Source of the DNA: Acidobacteriota bacterium
GTDB taxonomy: Bacteria; Acidobacteriota; Terriglobia; Terriglobales; Acidobacteriaceae
DNA length: 5,403 nt
Reading direction: 5' to 3'
NCBI GenBank assembly: GCA_021801945.1
Contig: JAKABE010000255.1
Span: 1-5,403, forward strand
Shown: positions 1 to 5,097 of the stretch, in pieces
Numbering within the stretch: position 1 is the stretch's first letter
Layout: the number at the start of each line of letters is the position of its first letter
Program-made: the position numbers and the translations under genes
The notes under the pieces: generated by a model
Told to the model about the DNA's origin: nothing
What the model saw: only the letters and a program-made list of their open reading frames with translations
Databases searched by the model: none

Positions 1-1
1 A

Positions 2-19
2 AGCCGATTGGCTTCGGCT
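2..19. repeat. Six-base-pair inverted repeat at the window's left edge
   Basis: AGCCGA (2-7) and TCGGCT (14-19) are perfect inverted repeats around a six-base loop. The repeat lies just beyond the T-run of the terminator at 23-52 on the minus strand. It could be a second, back-up terminator stem, but the bases that would hold its T-run are outside the window. No function can be assigned. Confidence 0.4.
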
Positions 20-22
20 AAG

Positions 23-52
23 AAAAAACGGCCCCCGTTATTCACGGGGGCC
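23..52 (-). terminator. Strong rho-independent terminator
   Basis: On the minus strand GGCCCCCGT (52-44) pairs perfectly with ACGGGGGCC (38-30) around a five-base loop. One G follows, then six T (28-23). A nine-base-pair GC-rich stem followed by a T-run is the textbook intrinsic terminator. It ends transcription coming from the coiled-coil/OmpA-like gene, whose stop codon lies about 105 bases upstream. The other strand has no T-run after the stem, so it should act in one direction only. Confidence 0.92.
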
Positions 53-158
53 AAGTTGCCTTGGTTCTCTCGCGTTGCGAGAGCTTGGTTGGCGGCCTCA
101 CGGCGGGGTGGCCGTCGGCACGGGTACACAGCCTCTCGGGGGGAGGATGGCCGCGATT
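53..158 (-). other. 3' untranslated region with hairpins
   Basis: This stretch lies between the stop of the OmpA-like gene and its terminator and holds no credible gene. It contains a perfect seven-base-pair hairpin, CTCTCGC (67-73) with GCGAGAG (77-83) and a three-base loop. A five-base-pair one follows, ACGGC (100-104) with GCCGT (111-115). TTGGTT occurs on both sides of the first hairpin (61-66 and 85-90). Such a folded 3' end could protect the mRNA from 3' exonucleases or be released as a small RNA. Both roles are inference. Confidence 0.4.
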
Positions 159-1070
159 TTACGGCTGTACTGTGCCGGTCGAAGGAGTGGCGCCTTGGGG
201 TGACGCCTCTCCTTGGGCCGCCAAGCTGTTTTCCATCAACCGGATGTGCACGGTCCGCGTTCTGACCCGCGCCGGTTGTCCACTGGGCTCACTGGCGTTC
301 GAGGCCACCTGCATGTTGCCGAGCGCAACCGAGTGCATGCGGTAGATGGGAATCTGGTGATCGGTGACGAGATAGCGCTTGACCGCTTGCGCCAGCCGCT
401 CGGAGTTCTGGATGCCCACGCTGCCGTTGCCCGGCGCCTGCGCATCCATCTCCAGGATGTAGCCTTCCCGGCCGGTCAGACTCGAAGCAAGCTGGTCGAG
501 CTTCTGCTTGGAGTCGGGGGTCATCGTCGTGGTGCCAGGGCGGAAGGTGACTTCAAAGTCCGTAACCTGGCGATACTGATCCAGGCCGTTCACCGTAGTT
601 CCGATCTGGCTCACGTGGTTGGAGGCCTGCTGAGCCGCCTGGTTGGCACTCTGCGCCTGCTGCCCGGCCGCGGCCGCCGCCTGAGTGGCCGAGTCGGCCG
701 TTGACTGCGCCTTCTGGATGCCGGCCTGCGCCCGCTGGTCCACATCCTCGATCTGCTGCGCGTTGCGCGCGTTTACCTGGTCCAGTTCGCTCAACCGGTC
801 GTTGATCGGGCTAATTTGCTTCTTCACCCACTTTTTGCGGGCCAGCGGATTGATCCGGCCCCAGAAGCCTTCTTTGGCCGGCTTCATCTGCGTGGTCGAA
901 TTCGTGCTTGGGTCCTGTGACTGCGCCGCGGGAACATTCTGGTCCACGGTGGCCGGCGGAGCTTGCGCCGAGGGCTGCTGCGCCCAAACCGGCAGGGTGA
1001 TCGCCGAAGCCAAAATCACCATCCCTGCCTGGCGGAAGATCAACTCGGGAAGACGGCGACTTATTCTCAT
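159..1070 (-). CDS. Secreted coiled-coil protein with divergent OmpA-like C-terminal domain
   Basis: Predicted 303-residue envelope protein. Residues 1-30 form a signal peptide: RISRR, then a hydrophobic core, with likely cleavage after VWA (28-30). A Pro/Gln/Ser-rich linker follows (31-65), then a basic patch around GFWGRINPLARKK (68-80). Residues 84-160 are a long Ala/Gln-rich helix of coiled-coil character. Residues 171-278 resemble the OmpA C-terminal peptidoglycan-binding fold: VTFRPGTTTMTPDS at the start, SERLAQAVKRYL (223-234) matching the usual LSxxRAxxVxxYL helix, and a final RTRTVHIRL strand. The usual GHTD loop is replaced by EMDAQA (207-212), so diaminopimelate binding is uncertain. 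Residues 281-303 are a low-complexity tail. The likely role is linking the outer membrane or periplasm to the cell wall. The start at 1070 is preferred over 1076 because GGAGAGG then lies six bases upstream; it would abut the earlier ATG. The gene has its own leader and terminator and appears monocistronic. Confidence 0.8.
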   Translation of the reverse strand: MRISRRLPELIFRQAGMVILASAITLPVWAQQPSAQAPPATVDQNVPAAQSQDPSTNSTTQMKPAKEGFWGRINPLARKKWVKKQISPINDRLSELDQVNARNAQQIEDVDQRAQAGIQKAQSTADSATQAAAAAGQQAQSANQAAQQASNHVSQIGTTVNGLDQYRQVTDFEVTFRPGTTTMTPDSKQKLDQLASSLTGREGYILEMDAQAPGNGSVGIQNSERLAQAVKRYLVTDHQIPIYRMHSVALGNMQVASNASEPSGQPARVRTRTVHIRLMENSLAAQGEASPQGATPSTGTVQP

Positions 1071-1076
1071 AGACAT

Positions 1077-1094
1077 CCTCTCCAGGCGCTGGAA
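1077..1094 (-). promoter_or_regulatory. Shine-Dalgarno partly inside a hairpin, OmpA-like gene
   Basis: GGAGAGG (1083-1077) lies six bases before the ATG at 1070 and touches the alternative ATG at 1076, which favours the downstream start. The mRNA can fold TCCAG (1093-1089) onto CTGGA (1085-1081) with a three-base loop, extended by one U-G pair (1094/1080). This buries the GGAG part of the Shine-Dalgarno. The pairing is seen in the sequence; an effect on translation is inferred. Confidence 0.55.
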
Positions 1095-1105
1095 CCCTAA
1101 TCACG

Positions 1106-1144
1106 GCCCGGTGCCTGCTCGCCTTTACCTAAGGCAAGCCGGGC
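1106..1144 (-). promoter_or_regulatory. Large stem-loop in the leader of the OmpA-like gene
   Basis: In the minus-strand RNA, GCCCGG (1144-1139) pairs with CCGGGC (1111-1106). Inside it CUUGCCUU (1138-1131) pairs with AAGGCGAG (1125-1118), with one G-U pair and a five-base loop. A one-sided six-base internal loop (1117-1112) separates the stems. The element ends 35 bases before the start codon and has no T-run after it, so it reads as a folded 5' leader rather than a terminator. I cannot match it to a known riboswitch or regulator site. Confidence 0.45.
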
Positions 1145-1260
1145 GCCAAACGGCGCGGGATGCCTCAGCGATTCCTATGTCATTGAAAAAGAAAGGCGGC
1201 CCGAGCCGATCCTGTGGAAAACCAGCCCCCTATAGGCCTGCTTGCACTCTTGGTTACTGT

Positions 1261-1287
1261 GAAAATTTTGCCGGGCTCGGAATTTTC
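1261..1287. repeat. AT-rich inverted repeat with GC core
   Basis: GAAAATT (1261-1267) and AATTTTC (1281-1287) are perfect inverted repeats. Inside, CCG (1271-1273) pairs with CGG (1278-1280) around a four-base loop, leaving TTG as a bulge. It is among the most AT-rich patches in the window. It may be an operator or part of the promoter region of the OmpA-like gene. Nothing fixes its function. Confidence 0.4.
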
Positions 1288-1297
1288 TACTTCACGC

Positions 1298-1337
1298 ATG
1301 GGGCCTGGGGAGCCCCATCGCAGTCCCCCGATGGGGG
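1298..1337. repeat. Overlapping, mutually exclusive G/C hairpins
   Basis: Three stems share bases. ATGGGGC (1298-1304) pairs with GCCCCAT (1312-1318). CCCCATCG (1313-1320) pairs with CGATGGGG (1329-1336). CCCCC (1325-1329) pairs with GGGGG (1333-1337). The middle segment can join the left or the right partner but not both, as in attenuators. No T-run follows any stem on the minus strand, so classical attenuation is not supported. The cluster may also simply be a terminator region behind the SDR operon. Confidence 0.45.
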
Positions 1338-1374
1338 TCGATCGAGAGCAGGAGATGGGAAGCGGCGGGGAACG

Positions 1375-1406
1375 GCGCCGCGGGACGCGAATGGCCTTCG
1401 CGGCGC
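1375..1406 (-). terminator. Possible terminator stem behind the SDR operon (no T-run)
   Basis: GCGCCGCG (1375-1382) and CGCGGCGC (1399-1406) are perfect eight-base inverted repeats starting about 15 bases after the SDR stop codon. An alternative stem, CGCGAA (1386-1391) with TTCGCG (1397-1402), uses part of the same bases. The minus-strand RNA after the stem reads CGTTCC, with no true T-run, so it is weak as an intrinsic terminator. It may instead stall RNA polymerase for Rho or protect the 3' end. Confidence 0.3.
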
Positions 1407-1421
1407 GAAAGACAGAGCAGC

Positions 1422-2168
1422 TTACGCCGCCGTGAGTCCCCCGTCGACCGGAAACGCTACACCGTTGATGAATGCGGCTTCGTCGCTCGCCAGATAGACG
1501 AGGGCATTGGCGACATCGGCCGTGGTGGCGAGCCGGCCAAGAGGCACTTCGCCGAGCCGCTCTGCCTTGCGCGCGGGATCCTTGAACAGGACCTGCACCA
1601 AGGCGGTGTCCACGGTGCTGGGATGGATGGAGTTGCAGCGGATATTGTCCCTGGCGTACCGGACGGCCACGGATTTGGTAAGCAGGGCAAGGGCACCCTT
1701 GGACATCGTATAAGTTTCGTTGGTGTACTTGTGGCCCACCAGGCCGCAGATCGACGACATGTTCAGAATGACTCCTCCGCCGCCGCTCCTCATGATGGGC
1801 AGGGAGTGCTTGATTCCGAGAAAGGGCCCCTTGACGTTCACCGCCAGCATGGCGTCGAGAGACTCGACGTCCATCTCCTCGATATTTTTGCGGATGTTGA
1901 TGCCGGCGTTGTTGACGAGCACGTCGAGGCGGCCTGCCCGCCGCAGCACGATGGAGAGGACGGACTTCCAGCTTTCCTCGGAGGCAACGTCGTGCGCGAG
2001 GAAGAGTGCCCCGATGGACGAGGCCGTCTTTTCCCCCTCGATGCAGTTCGTATCGGAGAGGAAGACCGAAGCGCCTTCCTCGCGGAACCTGCGGGCCGTC
2101 TCGGCGCCGATTCCGCCCGCGGCCCCGGTGATGAGCGCGATTTTCCCCGCAAGGCGCGGCGCGGTCAT
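1422..2168 (-). CDS. Classical short-chain dehydrogenase/reductase (SDR)
   Basis: 248 residues, the usual length of a classical SDR, which makes an NAD(P)-dependent oxidation or reduction of an alcohol/ketone pair in the cytoplasm. The Rossmann glycine motif TGAAGGIG is at 14-21. Asp39 at the end of the second strand points to NAD rather than NADP. HDV (59-61) and NNAG (86-89) contact the cofactor. The catalytic set is Asn111, Ser139, Tyr153 and Lys157 (YTMSK). The loop after the sixth strand reads HPSTVDT (182-188), with Ser where PG is usual. The C-terminus FPVDGG (238-243) is typical of enzymes annotated as glucose-1-dehydrogenase or 3-oxoacyl reductase. The substrate cannot be deduced. 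GAGGAGG (2181-2175) lies six bases before the ATG. As last gene of the transketolase operon it probably handles a sugar or polyol feeding or leaving that enzyme (inference). Confidence 0.93.
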   Translation of the reverse strand: MTAPRLAGKIALITGAAGGIGAETARRFREEGASVFLSDTNCIEGEKTASSIGALFLAHDVASEESWKSVLSIVLRRAGRLDVLVNNAGINIRKNIEEMDVESLDAMLAVNVKGPFLGIKHSLPIMRSGGGGVILNMSSICGLVGHKYTNETYTMSKGALALLTKSVAVRYARDNIRCNSIHPSTVDTALVQVLFKDPARKAERLGEVPLGRLATTADVANALVYLASDEAAFINGVAFPVDGGLTAA

Positions 2169-2239
2169 TGCGCGCCTCCTCTGCGGATCCAGCGGCAGGC
2201 CAATGCGACGACGCCGATGTTCCTCTCCGATTTTCTCAT
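2165..2239 (-). CDS. Candidate 24-residue linker ORF between transketolase and SDR
   Basis: A 24-codon ORF (MRKSERNIGVV... ending RRGGAQ) whose ATG overlaps the transketolase stop as ATGA (2239-2236) and whose TGA overlaps the SDR start as ATGA (2168-2165). It therefore fills the 67-base gap with open frame. A weak GGTGAG (2254-2249) lies nine bases before its ATG, and the SDR Shine-Dalgarno lies within its last codons. The peptide is basic, with a short hydrophobic stretch (IGVVALAC) and one Trp. The act of translation may matter more than the product, by carrying ribosomes from the transketolase stop to the SDR start. It may also be chance, since TGA-ATG overlaps are easy to form in GC-rich DNA. 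Confidence 0.4.
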   Translation of the reverse strand: MRKSERNIGVVALACRWIRRGGAQ

Positions 2240-3165
2240 AAAAGCGTTCTCACCGCGCTGGCGACGGCGTCCGAGGTGAGCCCGAAATGCGCGAGCAGAT
2301 CGTGATAATTCTCCGCCGACAGACCGAAGCTGTCCGGGACGCCTACGAACTCGACGGGGGCATGAGCGACTCCGCGCAGCGCCTCGACCACGGCGGAACC
2401 GAGGCCGCCAATGATGGAATGCTCTTCGGCGGTTACGATGGCGTCGACCCCGGCGGCATAGCGGATCACCGCGGCGCGATCCAGGGGCTTGATGGTGGCC
2501 ACATCCAGGACCCGCGTTGAAATTCCTTCCGCTTCCAGCGCCTCCGCGGACTCGAGGGCCCGCGAGACCATCATCCCCGAGGCGAAGATCGCGACATGGC
2601 TGCCGTCCCGGAGCTGGGTGATTTTGCCGATGGAGTAAGGCTCGTCTGCGGGATAGACGAAGGGAAGATCGTTGCGGTTGATGCGGATGTAGACCGGTCC
2701 TTTCCAATCGAGGACGCAGTCCATGATCTTTTCAACCTCGATGGAATCGGCCGGGCAGACCACGGTCATGTTGGGCAGCGCCCGCATGAGAGCGACGTCC
2801 TCGACGCCCTGATGGGTTTTGCCGTCGCCAAAGTCGGAGAGGCCGGCGCTGGACCCGCAGATGCGCACGGGCAGATTGGGGATGCAGACGGAATTGCGGA
2901 GTTGATCGTAGTCTCTTCCCGAGGCGAACACAGCAAAAGAATGGATGAAGGGGATCATTCCAGTGAGAGCGAACCCCGCGGCGGTCGAAGCCATGTTCTG
3001 TTCCGCGATGCCCATCTGGAAATAGCGGTCGGGAAACTCCGCCTGGAACAAGGCAGATTGCGTGGATTTGCCGAGGTCCGCCTCCAGGGCAACAACGCGC
3101 GCGTCCTGTTTGCCCAGGCGCACCAGGCTGGCTCCATATGCGCTTCTCAAGTTTGGCGAAGTCAT
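2236..3165 (-). CDS. Transketolase, C-terminal half (split enzyme)
   Basis: 309 residues carrying the pyrimidine-binding and C-terminal domains of transketolase. It works with the separate N-terminal half to move a two-carbon ketol unit between sugar phosphates in the cytoplasm. GIAEQNM (52-58) contains the conserved Glu55 that activates the thiamine ring. DGKTHQGVED (114-123) is the substrate-side loop typical of this group. TIKPLD (224-229) and EEHSIIGGLGS (247-257) mark the C-terminal domain. The start at 3165 is chosen because family similarity begins there (MTSPNLRSAYG), AAGGA (3177-3173) lies seven bases upstream, and the ATG overlaps the stop of the N-terminal half as ATGA; the frame stays open further upstream without family similarity. 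Known split relatives include housekeeping-type enzymes and catabolic ones for apulose 4-phosphate (AptAB) or sulfosugars (SqwGH). I cannot tell which applies. Confidence 0.95.
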   Translation of the reverse strand: MTSPNLRSAYGASLVRLGKQDARVVALEADLGKSTQSALFQAEFPDRYFQMGIAEQNMASTAAGFALTGMIPFIHSFAVFASGRDYDQLRNSVCIPNLPVRICGSSAGLSDFGDGKTHQGVEDVALMRALPNMTVVCPADSIEVEKIMDCVLDWKGPVYIRINRNDLPFVYPADEPYSIGKITQLRDGSHVAIFASGMMVSRALESAEALEAEGISTRVLDVATIKPLDRAAVIRYAAGVDAIVTAEEHSIIGGLGSAVVEALRGVAHAPVEFVGVPDSFGLSAENYHDLLAHFGLTSDAVASAVRTLL

Positions 3166-4001
3166 TCGTACATCCTTCTGGATTCTTCGATTTCCAGAAG
3201 CGCTTGATCGTATTGCTCCTGGTTCATGACGCCGTTGTGGAAAGCCGCCGTATTCTCGGCGAAGGAGACGCCCTTGCCTTTCACCGTTTCCGCCACGATG
3301 AGAGTAGGTGCGCCCTGGAATGCGGCGGCTTGGCCCAGCACATCGAGGACCGCGCCCACGTCGTGGCCGTTGACGCCCAAGACGTTCCACCCGAAGGCCC
3401 GCCATTTGTCCTCGATGTTGGGAATGTCGAAGATCTCGCGCGTGGGGCCGGTGGCCTGGATGTGGTTGCGATCCAGGATGGCGGTGATGGAATCCAGCTT
3501 GTAGCGCGAGGCGGCCATGGCCGCTTCCCAGAGCTGTCCCTCGGCGAGCTCGCCGTCGCCGACGATGACGTAAACCCGCGATGGGGTCTTCGCGAGGCGC
3601 AGGGCAAGGGCCATGCCCACGGCGATGGAGAGGCCCTGTCCGAGGGAGCCGGTGACCGCCTCCATGCCCGGGGTCATCATGTCGGGATGCCCCTGCAATT
3701 TGCCCGCGAGGGTTTTCAACTTGGCCAACTCATCCCTTGGAATCACGCCCAGTTCGGTCAACGCCGCGTATTGAATGAGGACCGAATGTCCCTTGCTAAG
3801 GAGAAATCGGTCGCGGCTGGGATCCTTCGGCGATTTGGGATCGAAGCGCATCTTTGCGAAATAGAGCGCCGCCACAATTTCGGCCAGGGAACACGACCCG
3901 CCGAGGTGACCGGCCTTGCCAACACCGATCATCCGCACGACGTCAGCCCTGAGCTGCCATGCGATTCTCTGGATGCTCCGAATCTCGTCAGGCTTTGCCA
4001 T
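3162..4001 (-). CDS. Transketolase, N-terminal half (split enzyme)
   Basis: 279 residues forming the thiamine-diphosphate-binding domain of a split transketolase; the active site needs the C-terminal half encoded next. GKAGHLGG (28-35) carries His32, equivalent to the substrate-contacting His of SGHPG. SKGH (69-72), GSLGQGLS (118-125) and the metal/thiamine motif GDGELAEG (148-155), closing with Asn179, are intact. TVKGKGVSF (239-247) and AAFHNG (252-257, His255) finish the active-site loops. The two-carbon donor and acceptor are not evident from these residues. The start at 4001 is chosen over the ATG at 4076 because GGAGGAG lies five bases upstream and the extra 25 residues do not resemble the family. 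It is the first gene of the ATGA-coupled operon; a 187-base gap separates it from the gene upstream. Confidence 0.95.
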   Translation of the reverse strand: MAKPDEIRSIQRIAWQLRADVVRMIGVGKAGHLGGSCSLAEIVAALYFAKMRFDPKSPKDPSRDRFLLSKGHSVLIQYAALTELGVIPRDELAKLKTLAGKLQGHPDMMTPGMEAVTGSLGQGLSIAVGMALALRLAKTPSRVYVIVGDGELAEGQLWEAAMAASRYKLDSITAILDRNHIQATGPTREIFDIPNIEDKWRAFGWNVLGVNGHDVGAVLDVLGQAAAFQGAPTLIVAETVKGKGVSFAENTAAFHNGVMNQEQYDQALLEIEESRRMYE

Positions 4002-4006
4002 CCAAT

Positions 4007-4013
4007 CTCCTCC
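4007..4013 (-). promoter_or_regulatory. Shine-Dalgarno fixing the transketolase N-half start
   Basis: GGAGGAG (minus strand) sits five bases before the ATG at 4001. It is the strongest ribosome site near this gene and rules against the upstream in-frame ATG at 4076. Confidence 0.85.
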
Positions 4014-4188
4014 AGGCGCAGGATTGCGATGCCGGAATTGAGAGCACTTCGCGATTTGCGAATCGCTCGCTGGCACCCATGCATACCTCAGCCGACTGGC
4101 ACCGGAAGGATAGTTTTGGCATGCGCAACCTGGGCGTGATGCCGGTCACAGATGGATTGAGAAGGAGAGATCGTCAAGAAAGGCAGTC
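4014..4188. other. Leader region before the transketolase operon
   Basis: No gene is supported here. A perfect hairpin, GCGATT (4051-4056) with AATCGC (4061-4066) and a four-base loop, lies 50 bases before the start codon. CTGGCACC occurs twice in the same direction (4070-4077 and 4096-4103), 26 bases apart. TTGACG lies near 4173 on the minus strand without a good -10 at the right distance, so no promoter is called. There is no intrinsic terminator after the 297-residue gene, so read-through into the transketolase operon is possible. Confidence 0.4.
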
Positions 4189-5082
4189 TTAATGCCCTTG
4201 CAGAGAAAAGCCGGAGGCGGAGCCGTAGCAGTCGTTCGCATCGTCGGACCAGCCGGTGTCGAACTTCAACCAGCCGCCGTAGAACCCGAAGTACGGCGTG
4301 TTCTCGAACCGGCCGTCAGCATCCGCAGAGTATTCGTCCCCGGCGCAATCGATCCAGAGGTCGTCAAAATGTTGCAAGCGCCCGGGGTGGGTGAGGAGCA
4401 TGATCCCGGTCGCGAACGCACCCAGACCGAACTCGTCGATGCCCATCAATTCGAGAGCGCGGCGGACGGAGCGGCCGCGATGCATCATGCCAAACTGGGC
4501 CGCTACAATCAGGATGTCATTGCCCGGCTGCTGGGCGCCGAAGGTCAGGAACGCTTGCTGCGTCGCCGCCGCCTGCCTCAAGTAGCGCTCGCCGAGCTTT
4601 CCTTCGCGGTAATTAAAAAGCCTGCCGCCGCACCGCATCGAAAGTTCCGCAAGGACCTTCTCGACCGCAGCGCCATAGGTCGGGGCGATGGATTCCCAGC
4701 GCGGGATGGCGAACCACCCTTCAGCGCCATCGGGGAGCGGCCGATTCGCGAGCCTCTCGTCCGCGAGCCCGACATCCGGGAAGATCTGCCGCAGGAGACC
4801 GATCTGCTCGGCGATAGCCCTCGGTATGCAATATCCGGATGCATAACCGCAATTCGACACGATCTCTTCGTCCTGAAACTTGTCAGAACTCGCGAGTTCG
4901 CGCACCTTGTCGACGATTGCGTGCACCACGTCGTTTCCGTGCAAGTGGACGCGCTGCGCCCCCAGATGACTCGGATTGACCACTCTGAGGGCTTGCGCCA
5001 TCGCCTCTTCCGCGAGCCGGGTGAGTTGTTTCCGCTGGTCATCGGTCATCGGTTCAGAGGTGAGCAATGCTTTTGCCGCCAT
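4189..5082 (-). CDS. Unrecognised 297-residue protein
   Basis: I do not recognise this family. It has no signal peptide and no membrane segment, so it is probably cytoplasmic. Residues 13-34 and 50-64 look helical. A central part contains two Cys (78 and 85, in SNCGYASGYC), a helix, and then GAEGWFAIPRWE (119-130). The C-terminal third is rich in Gly, Asp and aromatics: DDLWIDCAGDEY (240-251), PYFGFYGGWLKFD (263-275), SASGF (288-292). There are three more Cys (151, 246, 285) but no recognisable metal-binding or catalytic pattern. The start at 5082 is preferred over 5130 or 5091 because AAGGAG then lies nine bases upstream; it would abut the ATG at 5091. Third codon positions and base use match the neighbours. 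It precedes the transketolase operon by 187 bases in the same direction. A functional link is possible but unsupported. Confidence 0.82.
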   Translation of the reverse strand: MAAKALLTSEPMTDDQRKQLTRLAEEAMAQALRVVNPSHLGAQRVHLHGNDVVHAIVDKVRELASSDKFQDEEIVSNCGYASGYCIPRAIAEQIGLLRQIFPDVGLADERLANRPLPDGAEGWFAIPRWESIAPTYGAAVEKVLAELSMRCGGRLFNYREGKLGERYLRQAAATQQAFLTFGAQQPGNDILIVAAQFGMMHRGRSVRRALELMGIDEFGLGAFATGIMLLTHPGRLQHFDDLWIDCAGDEYSADADGRFENTPYFGFYGGWLKFDTGWSDDANDCYGSASGFSLQGH

Positions 5083-5091
5083 GGTCAGCAT

Positions 5092-5097
5092 CTCCTT
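5092..5097 (-). promoter_or_regulatory. Shine-Dalgarno of the 297-residue gene
   Basis: AAGGAG lies nine bases before the ATG at 5082. It directly touches the other in-frame ATG at 5091, which is too close to use, so it decides the start. Confidence 0.65.

Larger units (their letters stand above)
1145..1421. other. Intergenic region between SDR and OmpA-like genes
   Basis: I see no credible gene here. ORFs crossing it are composition-driven and lack a ribosome site. The promoter of the OmpA-like gene should lie here, but I find no convincing -35/-10 pair on the minus strand. Separately listed are a terminator-like stem near the SDR stop (1375-1406), overlapping G/C hairpins (1298-1337) and an AT-rich inverted repeat (1261-1287). 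A palindromic CCTATAGG lies at 1229-1236. Confidence 0.5.

Noticed and set aside
1213..1266. DnaA-box-like TGTGGAAAA and a nearby TGTGAAAA
   Set aside because: One near-consensus box and one shortened copy, without an AT-rich unwinding element or origin genes, are expected by chance.
685..1497. 270-codon plus-strand frame across the intergenic region
   Set aside because: It is antisense to the signal peptide and coiled-coil part of the OmpA-like gene, low-complexity, and without a ribosome site.
3166..3405. 80-residue N-terminal extension of the transketolase C-half
   Set aside because: The frame is open but lies inside the N-half gene, lacks family similarity, and the ATG at 3165 has its own Shine-Dalgarno and an ATGA overlap.
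4002..4076. 25-residue N-terminal extension of the transketolase N-half
   Set aside because: GGAGGAG lies directly before the ATG at 4001, inside this extension, and the added residues do not resemble the family.
4071..4085. TGGCAC motifs resembling a sigma-54 -24 element
   Set aside because: Neither copy has a TTGC element at the required spacing, and they point away from the operon.
3138..4139. 333-codon open frame on the plus strand
   Set aside because: It is antisense to the transketolase N-half, whose active-site motifs prove the minus-strand reading. The plus-strand product resembles nothing.
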